Source: Pseudoflavonifractor sp. 524-17 (lineage in GTDB: Bacteria > Bacillota > Clostridia > Oscillospirales > Oscillospiraceae). Taken from it: 64,000 bases of DNA. The notes under the pieces were generated by a model. That model saw only the letters and a program-made list of their open reading frames with translations, ran no database searches and was not told where the DNA came from. This document shows, piece by piece, positions 7,887 to 15,636 of the stretch; the first letter of the stretch is position 1; each line of letters begins with the position of its first letter. The DNA is taken from positions 1 through 64,000 of the forward strand of contig NZ_QWEK01000024.1 in assembly GCF_009935845.1 (NCBI RefSeq). Direction: 5' to 3'. The translations under genes were made by a program, and so were the position numbers.

Positions 7887-8450
7887 GTGCCGTCTAAGTC
7901 TACGGAGTCCAGAGAGGCGATAGCGAATGAGTTTGTGGAGCGCCTTTACCGCCAGTATTTTGAGGTATTGTTTGTATACGTCAACGCAAGGCTGGACAAT
8001 TACGATGTATCACAGGATATTGTTCAGGATGTCTTTCACGACGCACTGAATTCCCTTAGAGAAAGCGATGAACTGATACGGCATCCCAATCAGATAGGCT
8101 GGCTGAAAAAGACGGCCAAAAACAAAATTCTGGTGTACTGGCGGTGGCAGAGACGCTATGTCAGCCGGTACCTGTCCCTGGAATCCGAGCACTTCCGCGA
8201 GCCGGCGGCGCCGGAGGAGACAGGCGTGGGGCAATGCGGGCAGGGCCCCTCGCCGGTAGAGCAGATCCGGGAAGTCCTTGTCCCGGAGGATCTCAAGCTG
8301 CTGAAATGGCTTACCCTTGAGAAGAAAAGCCATCTGGAGGTGTCCCAAAGGCTGGGGATCACCATCTACACCAGCCAAAAGCGCCTGGAACGGGTTCGAA
8401 AGAAGCTGTACAAGGCGTTTCCGGAGCAGGAGCGAAAAAAGAAAAAATAA
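7887..8450 (+). CDS. ECF-like sigma-70 family sigma factor
   Basis: A 187-residue protein with the two-domain pattern of extracytoplasmic-function sigma factors. Region 2 is at about residues 16-90 (LYRQYFEVLFVYVNARL, DIVQDVFHDAL, GWLKKTAKNKILVYWR). A variable linker follows at 95-130, then a region-4 helix-turn-helix at 133-180 (WLTLEKKSHLEVSQRLGITIYTSQKRLERVRKKLY). The start is GTG 7887 behind GGATGGGGA. The downstream gene encodes a matching membrane anti-sigma factor, so this protein is probably held inactive until an envelope signal releases it. The target promoters are unknown. Region 4 departs from the usual GxS-x-V-KSRL pattern, so target recognition may be unusual. Confidence 0.85.
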   Translation: MPSKSTESREAIANEFVERLYRQYFEVLFVYVNARLDNYDVSQDIVQDVFHDALNSLRESDELIRHPNQIGWLKKTAKNKILVYWRWQRRYVSRYLSLESEHFREPAAPEETGVGQCGQGPSPVEQIREVLVPEDLKLLKWLTLEKKSHLEVSQRLGITIYTSQKRLERVRKKLYKAFPEQERKKKK

Positions 8451-8526
8451 AAGGGGAAAAATTTTAAGATAGGATGTCAGATTCCGCAGGGTGCGGTTAT
8501 ATATTATATGAGAAGGAGGTTCCGAG

Positions 8527-9408
8527 ATGGCGTCAAAGGATCGGGACGAGAAATATGCCTATCTGAACCAATTCGACACGGAACAGCTGGAAGAGCTGCT
8601 CCGGCTGGAGTCCGATTCGCCAGAAGGCGGTGATGAGGCGATGATTGATTACATACTGGAGGTGATAGTGAGGCGGGAGCGGGCCAATCCCACGGGGGCC
8701 ATTCCCGACGTGGAGAAAGCCTGGGCAGAGTTCCAGACGTACTATAATATTCCGGAAGGAGATGGTATCTCTCTCTATCTGACCCAGTTCCCGGAGGGAC
8801 AGCCCTGCTGCAAGCCAAAGCCCGCCGCAGGCGGCGTGAGAAGACGCGGGCTTGTGGCGGCGGTGGCCGGGGTGATCCTGTTCAGCGTGGTAATGGCCCA
8901 GGCCATTGGTATTGATGTGCTGGGGGCGCTCAGCCGCTGGAGCGGGGAGCTGTTCCATTTCACGTCCCCCGCAGGCAGAAGTGCGCCTGTGGAGAATGAG
9001 AGAAACGAGCACTACTGCCTGATGCTCCAATACGCTCTGGATGATTGTGGAATTGCAGAAGATTTGGCGCCAACCTGGTATCCAGACGGATTTGAGACAG
9101 CGGGACCGGTGATTTCAAAGAATAAGGACGAGAATATAATTTTCTGTGACTTTTCCAATGATACTGGTAAGTTTTTTAGTATACGCATACATGACTATGG
9201 AGCGATGCTAAATACAGAAAAACAGGATTTTGAAAAAGATCCAGATAGTGTTGAAGTATACAGTGCATCAGGGAAGGTATTCTACACACTATCAAACTCG
9301 AATAGCAAAACTGCGACTTGGTCAGATGGAGAAGCGTTGGTTATGGCGATCTCTGGAAATTTTTCTGAAGAAGAGCTAATTGCTATTATTGATTCGATTG
9401 GAGGATAA
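8527..9408 (+). CDS. Membrane anti-sigma factor with DUF4367-like sensor domain
   Basis: A 293-residue single-pass protein. Residues 1-110 are cytoplasmic and acidic, suited to binding a sigma factor. One membrane helix lies at about 116-138 (LVAAVAGVILFSVVMAQAIGI). The outside domain contains an EDLAPTWYPDGFE block and a GKVFYTLSNSNSKTATWSDGEALVMAISGNF segment broken by loops, the pattern of DUF4367 domains found in Firmicutes anti-sigma factors. ATG 8527 follows AGAAGGAGG. It lies 76 bases after the sigma gene and five bases before a secreted protein gene. From about 9110 the coding sequence becomes clearly more AT-rich than its neighbours, which suggests recombination or transfer of the sensor domain. 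Confidence 0.8.
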   Translation: MASKDRDEKYAYLNQFDTEQLEELLRLESDSPEGGDEAMIDYILEVIVRRERANPTGAIPDVEKAWAEFQTYYNIPEGDGISLYLTQFPEGQPCCKPKPAAGGVRRRGLVAAVAGVILFSVVMAQAIGIDVLGALSRWSGELFHFTSPAGRSAPVENERNEHYCLMLQYALDDCGIAEDLAPTWYPDGFETAGPVISKNKDENIIFCDFSNDTGKFFSIRIHDYGAMLNTEKQDFEKDPDSVEVYSASGKVFYTLSNSNSKTATWSDGEALVMAISGNFSEEELIAIIDSIGG

Positions 9409-9413
9409 TAAGC

Positions 9414-9851
9414 GTGAAGCGAATTTCAGCAGTTGTTGTTGCTATACTATTGGTGGTGTCTGGATGTATTGGGATGGTATCTGCTACAGAGACCATGGAA
9501 ACAGAAGTAAGAGCTAGCCCTACAATATCTGATTACTATGTCTCTCTAGCACCAGGGACAAGCAGTGGAGAGATATGGGTCAGCTATCACGTTGGTGCTA
9601 GTAAACTTCCCACTTCCGTTGGTGTATCTTCAATTGAGATTTTGAACTCTGATGGTTCTCATGCCTGGAGCATTACTGGTACAGTAGGGAACGGGCTAAT
9701 TAACAATTCTGGCCAGAGTCTTCATGCAGGCTCCTACCCGTACTTTGGAAAGGCCGGTGCTTCATATTTCGCTGCGGTGACAGTTTTTGTTGCAACAAAA
9801 GACGACTATGACAGCAGGACAATCGTAACACCTGTGGTGAAGGCCCCCTAA
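9414..9851 (+). CDS. Secreted protein of unknown function (sigma/anti-sigma cluster)
   Basis: A 145-residue exported protein. The signal peptide occupies about residues 1-25 (MKRISAVVVAILLVVSGCIGMVSA) with a Cys at about position 18 that could make it a lipoprotein, although the motif is not an ideal lipobox. The mature part (about 120 residues) is Ser/Gly/Thr-rich and predicted beta-sheet (ISDYYVSLAPGTSSGEIWV, SIEILNSDGSHAW), similar in style to small beta-sandwich proteins of the DUF6147 type; that assignment is uncertain. GTG 9414 starts five bases after the anti-sigma stop, with the ribosome site GGAGG inside that gene. It may be the ligand or effector of the anti-sigma sensor. Like the end of the preceding gene, it is AT-richer than the window average. 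Confidence 0.7.
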   Translation: MKRISAVVVAILLVVSGCIGMVSATETMETEVRASPTISDYYVSLAPGTSSGEIWVSYHVGASKLPTSVGVSSIEILNSDGSHAWSITGTVGNGLINNSGQSLHAGSYPYFGKAGASYFAAVTVFVATKDDYDSRTIVTPVVKAP

Positions 9852-9865
9852 CTTTTAGATGCAGC

Positions 9866-9897
9866 AATGGGCCCGCTGGCCGCGGGCCCATTATTCT
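9866..9897 (+). terminator. Terminator after the sigma-factor cluster
   Basis: AATGGGCCCGC (9866-9876) pairs perfectly with GCGGGCCCATT (9882-9892), followed by ATTCTTG. It closes the XRE-sigma-anti-sigma-secreted protein run. Confidence 0.8.
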
Positions 9898-9994
9898 TGA
9901 GCAAAACTGACGAAATTCGACAAAAGGGAACTTGAATTCCTGGTCATTTTAAACATCTCCGACTATGCTATGAGTATGGAGGGAGGTGAAAAAA

Positions 9995-10231
9995 ATGACA
10001 ATGACGGCGTTGTTAGACCGTGAGAAATTTAACAAAGGAGTAGAGATGACCAAGTTGAATCAGGAGGCTTTTGCGGAGCAAGTGGGGTTGAGCGACCGGC
10101 ACGTCCGGAATCTGAAAAAGCAGGATATTGACGTGTCAATATCCGTACTCTACAGAATCAGCCAAAGGCTTGATACCCCGATGGAAGATCTCCTTGTGGT
10201 ACAGAACCGCGTAAGAAAAGCGGGTGCTTGA
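9995..10231 (+). CDS. Small helix-turn-helix protein
   Basis: A 78-residue DNA-binding protein. It has a compact XRE-like helix-turn-helix at about residues 15-62 (TKLNQEAFAEQVGLSDRHVRNLKK, then ISVLYRISQRLDTPMEDLLVV). ATG 9995 is chosen because GGAGGTG lies six bases upstream; an in-frame GTG nine bases earlier overlaps that ribosome site. It is translationally coupled to the zinc-ribbon gene that begins ten bases after its stop. The pair may be a small regulatory module. The target is not evident, and no operator-like palindrome was seen near its start. Confidence 0.75.
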   Translation: MTMTALLDREKFNKGVEMTKLNQEAFAEQVGLSDRHVRNLKKQDIDVSISVLYRISQRLDTPMEDLLVVQNRVRKAGA

Positions 10232-10240
10232 AGGGGCCCG

Positions 10241-10474
10241 GTGTTGCTGACGTTTTTGCTGCGGCAGTATACACGGCTGGCGGGCTACCGGAGAGGAATG
10301 CGGGTGGCAGAGATCCGGATTTTCTCCTCCGGACTGTACGGAGAGACGGGATACTACGTGTGTCCGCGCTGTTCTATTACGATGGAGCGGAATTTTATGA
10401 CATTCTGCGATCGGTGCGGCCAAAAATTGGACTGGAAGGGTTATAAGAGGGTACATAAAGTGTACTTTGAGTAA
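10241..10474 (+). CDS. Small zinc-ribbon protein
   Basis: A 77-residue protein. The C-terminal half carries CPRC at residues 41-44 and CDRC at 56-59, twelve apart, a treble-clef or zinc-ribbon arrangement, followed by GQKLDWKGY. The N-terminal 35 residues are basic and without a recognised fold. GTG 10241 is preceded by AAGGGG, which overlaps the stop of the upstream HTH gene, indicating coupled translation. The overlapping alternative frame shows no motif and is rejected. Similar tiny CPxC...CDRCGQ proteins are frequent in gut Clostridia; a role in nucleic acid binding is plausible but not shown. Confidence 0.7.
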   Translation: MLLTFLLRQYTRLAGYRRGMRVAEIRIFSSGLYGETGYYVCPRCSITMERNFMTFCDRCGQKLDWKGYKRVHKVYFE

Positions 10475-10479
10475 AAAGA

Positions 10480-10514
10480 TCCTGTGGACAGAATGGCATC
10501 GTCTGTCCACAGGA
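10480..10514. terminator. Bidirectional terminator between the zinc-ribbon gene and the pucR-like gene
   Basis: TCCTGTGGACAGA (10480-10492) and its perfect complement (10502-10514) form a 13-bp stem. CCTTTG follows on the plus strand and TCTTTTTAC on the minus strand, so it can terminate both convergent transcripts. Confidence 0.85.
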
Positions 10515-10542
10515 CCTTTGTGCTTGCGGAGGAAAACAAGGA

Positions 10543-12183
10543 CTACCCCTTACCGAAGGTGTGGAGCTGATCCAGCTTATAGGCGATGCGGATTTGAAGC
10601 TGGGTCTCTACATCGTGAATTGGGAAGCCTAAAAGCCGCTCTACCTGTGACAAACGGTAGACAACTGTGTTATAATGGCTGTGGAGCAGCTGGGCGGTCT
10701 TTTGGGTGTTGCAGTTGGAGTCCAGATAGACCCGCAGGGTCTCCATGAGAGAGGTGCGGTGGCCGGTGTCGTACATCTTGAGGGGGCGGAGGAATTTTTC
10801 CTCATACTGCTCCAAAATCTCGTTTTCCGGCAGAAGGGCCAGAAGATAGAGTACGCCCAGCTTCTGGTAGGTGATGACGTGGTCCCAGATGTTGCACCGC
10901 AGGCTGATGGAGCTGACGGTCTTGGCCTGCTGATAGGCCTTGGGGAGATCCTGGACGGAATAGGGATCGCTGATGCAGAAGCTCATATCCCCCTTGTCCA
11001 TGATATAGTTGAGCTTGTCCATAAGCAGAGACAGCTCGTGAAGGGAGAGATCGCTGTCCGGCCGGTTCTCCACCACCAGCACCAGCTTGCCCTCCAGGAT
11101 GGTAAACATGATGTTGGAGTCCAGGTTGCGGATGATGTGGCGGATGATGTTCACATCCTGTTCCACAAAGGCGGTGCCGTTGCGGGGGGTATTCAGGTTG
11201 ACGATGGCGACCCAGTATTCCCGGTCCGCGCTCACCCGGTATCCGTCCGTCTGGGCGGAGACGCAGATGTTCACCGGATCCCCCAGCTGGCCGAAGAGCC
11301 AGTTTTCCACAAACTGCTGCTTGTACTTGCGCCGCACCTTTTTCAAAGCGATGGTGTTTTTCATCTCCGCGGCCAGCAGGTGGCTGATGCGGCGGATCAC
11401 ATGGTGATCCATGGCGGTGAGGGGGCCATAGTACTCCAGGATAATGACGCGGATGCCGCTGGAGCCGCCGATGTCAAAGAAATGGACGGGGACCTGCTCA
11501 ACCTGCCCGTTGCGGGGGATGGAGAGGGTGTCCCGGTCGTTGCGCTTGTACAGCTGCTTGATGATGTCGTCCTGGAGGGACAGGCCCAGCATAGTCCTGG
11601 TCTGGGGGGAGATGAGCAGCTCGTTCTCCTCGTCAAAGATCATCAGGGGGTTGGAGATGGCCTGCTCCACCGCGGTGAGGGTGGCCTCCGGCGCATCGGC
11701 GCGCATAAAGGCGTCCAGCAGCAGCTCTATCTTATCCTGTACCAGCTGGAAGGCTTTGGACTCCTGCTGGAATATTTTCTCCATAATCTCCTGTACAATG
11801 TTGGAGAAAATAGCGGTCATGGGCAGCTCAATCAGGGGGAAACCCAGGCTGACCGCCTTTTGCACCACGTCGGGGGAGAGCCCCTGGCGGAAGCGGGGCG
11901 GCTTCAGGCACAGCAGCGCGATGTCCGCGTTCTTGAGCTGCTCCAGCTCGTCCAGCAGCAGCATGTCCTGGTTGCGGAAGGAATAGCCGGAGCTGATGAC
12001 GCAGTCCCCCGGCTTTGACCAGTTGGACAGGCTGGCGCTCTCCACCACATTGGCCCGGAGAATGGGGCGATCCAGCTGATCCAGACCGGAGAGCAGGTGT
12101 GCCCCGGCCATAGAGCTCAGGTTTAACAAATCTTTCAGGGTAAAAGGGAACTCCACAACCAAGTCTGGAGCCGGTAATTTCAT
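10543..12183 (-). CDS. PucR/CdaR-type transcriptional regulator
   Basis: A 546-residue activator-type regulator. Residues about 10-140 form a PucR N-terminal ligand-sensing domain (FTLKDLLNLSSMAGAHLLSG, GDCVISSGYSF, LGFPLIELP). The middle is a GGDEF-like or GAF-like CdaR region. The C-terminal 60 residues are the HTH_30 domain (LRVYLDSNCNTQKTAQLLHS, then HYNTVVYRLSQVERLLG). Such proteins control purine, sugar-acid and amino-acid catabolic genes. It is divergent from the HPr-aldolase-dehydrogenase-PTS operon, with both promoters in a 253-base gap, so it very probably senses the substrate or an intermediate of that pathway. ATG 12183 follows GGGAGG at about ten bases. Mannose-family PTS operons are often controlled by LevR-type sigma-54 activators; a PucR-type partner is less usual. 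Confidence 0.9.
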   Translation of the reverse strand: MKLPAPDLVVEFPFTLKDLLNLSSMAGAHLLSGLDQLDRPILRANVVESASLSNWSKPGDCVISSGYSFRNQDMLLLDELEQLKNADIALLCLKPPRFRQGLSPDVVQKAVSLGFPLIELPMTAIFSNIVQEIMEKIFQQESKAFQLVQDKIELLLDAFMRADAPEATLTAVEQAISNPLMIFDEENELLISPQTRTMLGLSLQDDIIKQLYKRNDRDTLSIPRNGQVEQVPVHFFDIGGSSGIRVIILEYYGPLTAMDHHVIRRISHLLAAEMKNTIALKKVRRKYKQQFVENWLFGQLGDPVNICVSAQTDGYRVSADREYWVAIVNLNTPRNGTAFVEQDVNIIRHIIRNLDSNIMFTILEGKLVLVVENRPDSDLSLHELSLLMDKLNYIMDKGDMSFCISDPYSVQDLPKAYQQAKTVSSISLRCNIWDHVITYQKLGVLYLLALLPENEILEQYEEKFLRPLKMYDTGHRTSLMETLRVYLDSNCNTQKTAQLLHSHYNTVVYRLSQVERLLGFPIHDVETQLQIRIAYKLDQLHTFGKG

Positions 12184-12242
12184 CGTCAGTCGCCTCCCAA
12201 ATCGTATCAGTAAATGCCGGTGAATGAAATGGCTTTAAATAT

Positions 12243-12270
12243 AGTATAGTCTATTTGCCCTAAAATGCAA
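12243..12270 (-). promoter_or_regulatory. Promoter of the pucR-like gene
   Basis: On the minus strand, TTGCAT (complement of 12265-12270), a 16-base spacer, and TATACT (complement of 12243-12248). Confidence 0.6.
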
Positions 12271-12347
12271 GAGTAAATCCAAAAGTTCTCGTCAAAATTT
12301 GTGGGATGACGATAAAAATGACCAGTTAAAATTGGTGTGTCACCCCA

Positions 12348-12376
12348 TTGCTTTGGCGGAAATTACTATGTATAAT
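12348..12376 (+). promoter_or_regulatory. Promoter of the PTS operon
   Basis: TTGCTT (12348-12353), a 17-base spacer, and TATAAT (12371-12376) lie 60 bases before the HPr start. The sequence between this and the divergent pucR-like promoter is the likely binding region for that regulator. Confidence 0.7.
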
Positions 12377-12436
12377 AAAAACATCCGTTGGGAACTCCCG
12401 CAAAAGGCAGGAACCTTTGTAAAGAGGGGGATAGAC

Positions 12437-12694
12437 GTGAAAGAGTATACCTATACCGTAAAAAGCGAGCTGGGGATGCACGCACGCCCCGCAGGGATGT
12501 TTGTCAAGCTGGCCAAGCAGGTGCAGTCGGCCATTGAGATTGAAAAAGACGGGAAAAAGGTCAATGCCGGCCGTCTGCTGGCGGTAATGGGAATGGGGAT
12601 TAAGCAGGGCGACTCCATCACCTTTTTTATGGACGGCCCTGACGAAGAGGAGGTCGTTCCAAAGGTCAGAGAGATCTGTGAAGAGATCCTATAG
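12437..12694 (+). CDS. HPr-like phosphocarrier lacking regulatory Ser46
   Basis: An 85-residue HPr. HPr passes phosphate from enzyme I to IIA proteins. The phospho-acceptor His15 is present in GMHARPAG (residues 13-20) and the overall length is standard. At the position of the regulatory serine (Ser46 in Gram-positive HPr, in the N-x-K-S-I-M-G-V-M block) this protein has NAGRLLAVMG, that is Arg46. It therefore cannot be phosphorylated by HPr kinase and should not serve as the CcpA co-repressor. GTG 12437 follows AGAGGGGG and gives the canonical His15 numbering; the open frame continues upstream but the extra residues are not HPr-like. It is the first gene of the operon, so it is probably a dedicated carrier for this PTS. 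No enzyme I is present in the window. Confidence 0.9.
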   Translation: MKEYTYTVKSELGMHARPAGMFVKLAKQVQSAIEIEKDGKKVNAGRLLAVMGMGIKQGDSITFFMDGPDEEEVVPKVREICEEIL

Positions 12695-12736
12695 ACAGCG
12701 GTCGGGACAGTGCAGTAAAATAGGAGGCAGAACAAG

Positions 12737-13510
12737 ATGAGACGACTGGGCAAGATTTTCCGGCAGGACGGCAGGACGGTCATTGCGGCCATGGACCACG
12801 GCATGGGTCTGAACGTCAACCCCGCCCTGGACCGCACAGGTGAGATTTTGGAGGCCATCGTGGCCGGCGGCGCCGACGCGGTGCTGACTACCTTTGGAAT
12901 CGCCAACAAGTATCGGGACATCCTGAAGCATGTGGGCCTGATTCTCCGCTGCGACGGCGGCTACTCCGCCATTCCCAGCGCAGCCAACGGACACCCCAGA
13001 ATGCTCTTCTCTGTGGAGGATGCCCTGCGGGTGGGCGCCGACGCGGTGGCCTGCAACGGCTTCCCCGGCACCCCCACGGAACAGGACTGCATGAAGAACG
13101 TGGCCGAGCTGACCGCCCAGGGGAACGCCTGGGGGATGCCGGTTATGGCGGAGATGCTCCCCGGCGGCTTCGGCAGCGACGTGCCCAAGACGGTGGAAAA
13201 TGTCCGTCTGGCCGCCCGTACCGGCTGCGAGTACGGCGCCAGCATCATCAAGACCACCTTTGCCGGCACGCCGGAGGAATTCCGGCAGGTGATTGCCGCC
13301 TCCTATCAGCCTGTGGTAGTGCTGGGCGGCGAGAAGACCAGCCAGCTGTCCGATCTGTTTGTGTGCATTGAGCAGGCCATGTCCGTGGGCGCCGTCGGTG
13401 TGGCCATCGGACGCAATATCTGGAAGCATCCCGACCCGGAGGCGGTCACCCGGGCCCTGGTGGACCTGGTCCACAACGGAAAAAAGGCGTCCGGCATTCA
13501 GGGCCTGTAA
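12737..13510 (+). CDS. Class I aldolase of the DeoC/LacD/FbaB-LsrF superfamily
   Basis: A 257-residue TIM-barrel aldolase. Signatures include AAMDHGMGLNVNP near the N-terminus (the family MDHG motif), the barrel strand VMAEMLPGG, the Schiff-base lysine in GASIIKTTFAG (about residue 177), and the phosphate-binding end VVVLGGEK...SVGAVGVAIGRNIW. The family cleaves or condenses ketose phosphates and related sugars (LsrF, FbaB, ADH synthase). In this operon it probably cleaves the phosphorylated keto-sugar made by the neighbouring dehydrogenase into two C3-type fragments. ATG 12737 follows a GGAGG ribosome site, 42 bases after HPr. The exact substrate is not predictable from sequence alone. Confidence 0.85.
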   Translation: MRRLGKIFRQDGRTVIAAMDHGMGLNVNPALDRTGEILEAIVAGGADAVLTTFGIANKYRDILKHVGLILRCDGGYSAIPSAANGHPRMLFSVEDALRVGADAVACNGFPGTPTEQDCMKNVAELTAQGNAWGMPVMAEMLPGGFGSDVPKTVENVRLAARTGCEYGASIIKTTFAGTPEEFRQVIAASYQPVVVLGGEKTSQLSDLFVCIEQAMSVGAVGVAIGRNIWKHPDPEAVTRALVDLVHNGKKASGIQGL

Positions 13511-13529
13511 GACGGGAGGAAAAGCGACT

Positions 13530-14582
13530 ATGATTCCAGAGAAAATGAAGGGAATTGTTATCACAGCGCCCCGTCAGGCGGAGGTGAAGGAGCTCACCAC
13601 CCCCAAGCCCGCCGCGGGAGAGGTGCTGGTGCGGGTGGAAAAGTGCCTCATCTGTACCTGGGAGCAGCGGATCTTCGCCGGCGGAGACATGGCCCTGCCC
13701 TTCGTCCCCGGCCATGAGATCTCCGGCACCGTGGCCGCCATTGGCGAGGGAACTTACACCAATGTGGCGGTAGGCGACCGGGTGGTGGTCAAGACCTATG
13801 ACAGCTGCGGCCAATGTGAGCAGTGCTACCGGGGTCACGACAACGAGTGTACCGGTAAGGCCAAGGGTCGGGTGTATGATGGAATACCGGGCACCGGCGG
13901 GTTTGCCCAGTATCTGGCCATCGGGTCTGAGCGGGTCTACCCCCTGCCGGACAGACAGGCGGATCTGGCCACGGCCGCTTTTGCCGAACCCTTGGCCTGC
14001 TGCCTGGGCAGCCTGGATCAGGCGGAGATCGAGTTTGGCGAAGACGTGGTGATTGTGGGCGGCGGCATTATGGGCCAGCTCCACAATGTACTGTGCAAAA
14101 AGCGGGGCGCCCGCACCATCCTGGTGGAGCCCGACGCCCCCCGCCGGGAGATGGCCAGGCGCATGGGGGCCGATGTGGTGGTGGACCCCATGGAAGGGGA
14201 TCCTATTCAGAAGATCATGGACCTGACCAACGGCCGGGGCGCCCACGTGTGCTTCTACACCGTCAACGTGCTCTCTCTGGCCCAGGACTACCTGGACTGT
14301 CTGGCCAAGCGGGGACGGATGGTCTACTACGGGTCCTTCCACCCCAGCGGGCCCATCCAGATCGACCCCAACAAGATTCACTACAGCGAGAAGCGGATTA
14401 CAGGCTCCTACAGCCCCACGGCTAAGAATTTCTGGACCGCCTCCCGGCTGCTGGGCTATCACCTCATCGATGTTGCCCCCTTTATTACGGAGCGCTATGA
14501 CTTGATCCAATGCCAGAAGGCGTTTGAGCGGGCGGCCAGCCCGGAGACCTACCGGGTGCTCATTGACCTGAGCGTGGATTAA
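13530..14582 (+). CDS. Zinc-dependent medium-chain alcohol/polyol dehydrogenase
   Basis: A 350-residue MDR-family dehydrogenase. It has a GroES-like N-terminal domain with GHEISGTV and a structural-zinc cluster CGQC-x2-C-x7-C (about residues 93-107). The catalytic region has CLICTWEQ in place of the usual CGSD, followed by the GHE glutamate. A Rossmann NAD(P) domain begins VVIVGGGIMGQLHNV. The family oxidises sugar alcohols such as sorbitol-6-phosphate or galactitol-1-phosphate, or threonine. Placed between an aldolase and PTS genes, it should oxidise the imported polyol phosphate to a keto-sugar phosphate. ATG 13530 follows GGGAGGAAA, 19 bases after the aldolase stop. The altered catalytic loop makes the substrate uncertain. 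Confidence 0.85.
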   Translation: MIPEKMKGIVITAPRQAEVKELTTPKPAAGEVLVRVEKCLICTWEQRIFAGGDMALPFVPGHEISGTVAAIGEGTYTNVAVGDRVVVKTYDSCGQCEQCYRGHDNECTGKAKGRVYDGIPGTGGFAQYLAIGSERVYPLPDRQADLATAAFAEPLACCLGSLDQAEIEFGEDVVIVGGGIMGQLHNVLCKKRGARTILVEPDAPRREMARRMGADVVVDPMEGDPIQKIMDLTNGRGAHVCFYTVNVLSLAQDYLDCLAKRGRMVYYGSFHPSGPIQIDPNKIHYSEKRITGSYSPTAKNFWTASRLLGYHLIDVAPFITERYDLIQCQKAFERAASPETYRVLIDLSVD

Positions 14583-14614
14583 GCCAGCCCCCATACCACA
14601 GACAGTATTAAAAA

Positions 14615-14660
14615 GCGGCGATTTATCGCCGCGCGGCGCAAAAGGGATCCCTTTTGCGCC
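14615..14660 (+). other. Tandem intercistronic hairpins before the IIA gene
   Basis: Two adjacent perfect hairpins lie in the 108-base gap between dehydrogenase and IIA genes: GCGGCGAT-TT-ATCGCCGC (14615-14632) and the 26-base palindrome GGCGCAAAAGGGA with its complement (14635-14660). Neither has a U-tract, so they probably act in mRNA processing or stability rather than termination. Confidence 0.6.
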
Positions 14661-14690
14661 GGCCTGAAAATTTCCTGAGGGAAGGAATGA

Positions 14691-15110
14691 ATGAGTTTGA
14701 TCAACCTGATTTTGATTAGCCATGGAGCCTTTGCCGCCGGTATGCGGGAGGCTGCGGAGATGATTCTGGGTCCTCAGGAACAGCTGGAGGTGTTTGGCCT
14801 CTATCCCGGGGACACTGCGGACAACTTTGCGGAAAAGCTGGAGAAGGCCATTGAGGGGTTCGGAGACCCGGATCACACCTTATTGCTGGCGGATCTCCCC
14901 AGCGGCACCCCCTCCAACACCGCCATGCTGATGGTGATGAAACACCATGTACACGCCCTGTCCGGCTATAACCTTCCGGCGCTGCTGGAGATCCTGACCC
15001 TGCGGGAGGAGATGGGGCCGGGCGAGCTGGTTGCCGCCGCCATGGAGGCCGGCCGGGAGGCGTTTGTAAACGCGGATGACGTGATCAAAGAAAGGGAGGG
15101 AAGGGTATGA
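14691..15110 (+). CDS. Mannose-family PTS IIA component
   Basis: A 139-residue cytoplasmic IIA-Man domain. The phosphorylated histidine is His11 in LILISHGAFAAGM; the second conserved block LLLADLPSGTPSN (about residues 64-76) and the LPALLEIL segment are typical. It accepts phosphate from HPr and passes it to IIB. It is a separate polypeptide rather than an IIAB fusion. The start ATG 14691 follows GAGGGAAGGAATGA. It overlaps the IIB gene by four bases (ATGA), showing translational coupling. Confidence 0.93.
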   Translation: MSLINLILISHGAFAAGMREAAEMILGPQEQLEVFGLYPGDTADNFAEKLEKAIEGFGDPDHTLLLADLPSGTPSNTAMLMVMKHHVHALSGYNLPALLEILTLREEMGPGELVAAAMEAGREAFVNADDVIKEREGRV

Positions 15111-15580
15111 GCGTAGTCTTCTATCGGATTGACGACCGGCTGATCCACGGCCAGGTGATGACGGGATGGAGCAAGGTATATAAGGCCACCCGTATCTTTG
15201 TGGTGGACGACAAGACCGCCCAGGACCAGTTTCTGTGCCAGGTGATGAAGATGGCGGTGCCCAAGGACTACGATGTCCATGTCCTCACCATAGAGCAGGC
15301 CATAGAGGCCATTCAGAACGACCCGCCGGAGCTGCGTACCATCGTGCTGGCCAAGACGCCGGAGGTAATGGCCAAGCTGCTGGACAGCGGCGCCCCCATG
15401 AAGGAGCTGAATCTGGGCGGCATGGGCTATGTGGCCGGCCGGAAGATGATTTTGCGCAACATCCAGGTCTCTCCGGACGAGCTGGCCCAGCTTCAGGCCA
15501 TTGAAGCCAAGGGAGTGCGGGTCTTCTGCCAGATCGTTCCCGACGGCAAGTGTATCGAGATCGACAAGGTAAAGCTTTGA
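15107..15580 (+). CDS. Mannose/fructose/sorbose-family PTS IIB component
   Basis: A 157-residue IIB domain. The phospho-histidine is His14 in the signature YRIDDRLIHGQV; further family blocks are FVVDD, MKMAVP and LNLGGMGY. It transfers phosphate from IIA to the sugar at the IIC/IID membrane complex. ATG 15107 overlaps the IIA stop by four bases. A 214-base gap with RNA structure separates it from the IIC gene, so the soluble and membrane parts may be expressed at different levels. Confidence 0.93.
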   Translation: MSVVFYRIDDRLIHGQVMTGWSKVYKATRIFVVDDKTAQDQFLCQVMKMAVPKDYDVHVLTIEQAIEAIQNDPPELRTIVLAKTPEVMAKLLDSGAPMKELNLGGMGYVAGRKMILRNIQVSPDELAQLQAIEAKGVRVFCQIVPDGKCIEIDKVKL

Positions 15581-15636
15581 TCGGTCCGTTCCTCCTTATC
15601 TCTGCGTCTGAAAGCCTGTTGGAAAACATAAGAGCC

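Noticed and set aside
10228-10446. Alternative frame over the zinc-ribbon gene
   Set aside because: It lacks the CPRC...CDRC motif and a ribosome site; the 10241 frame has both.
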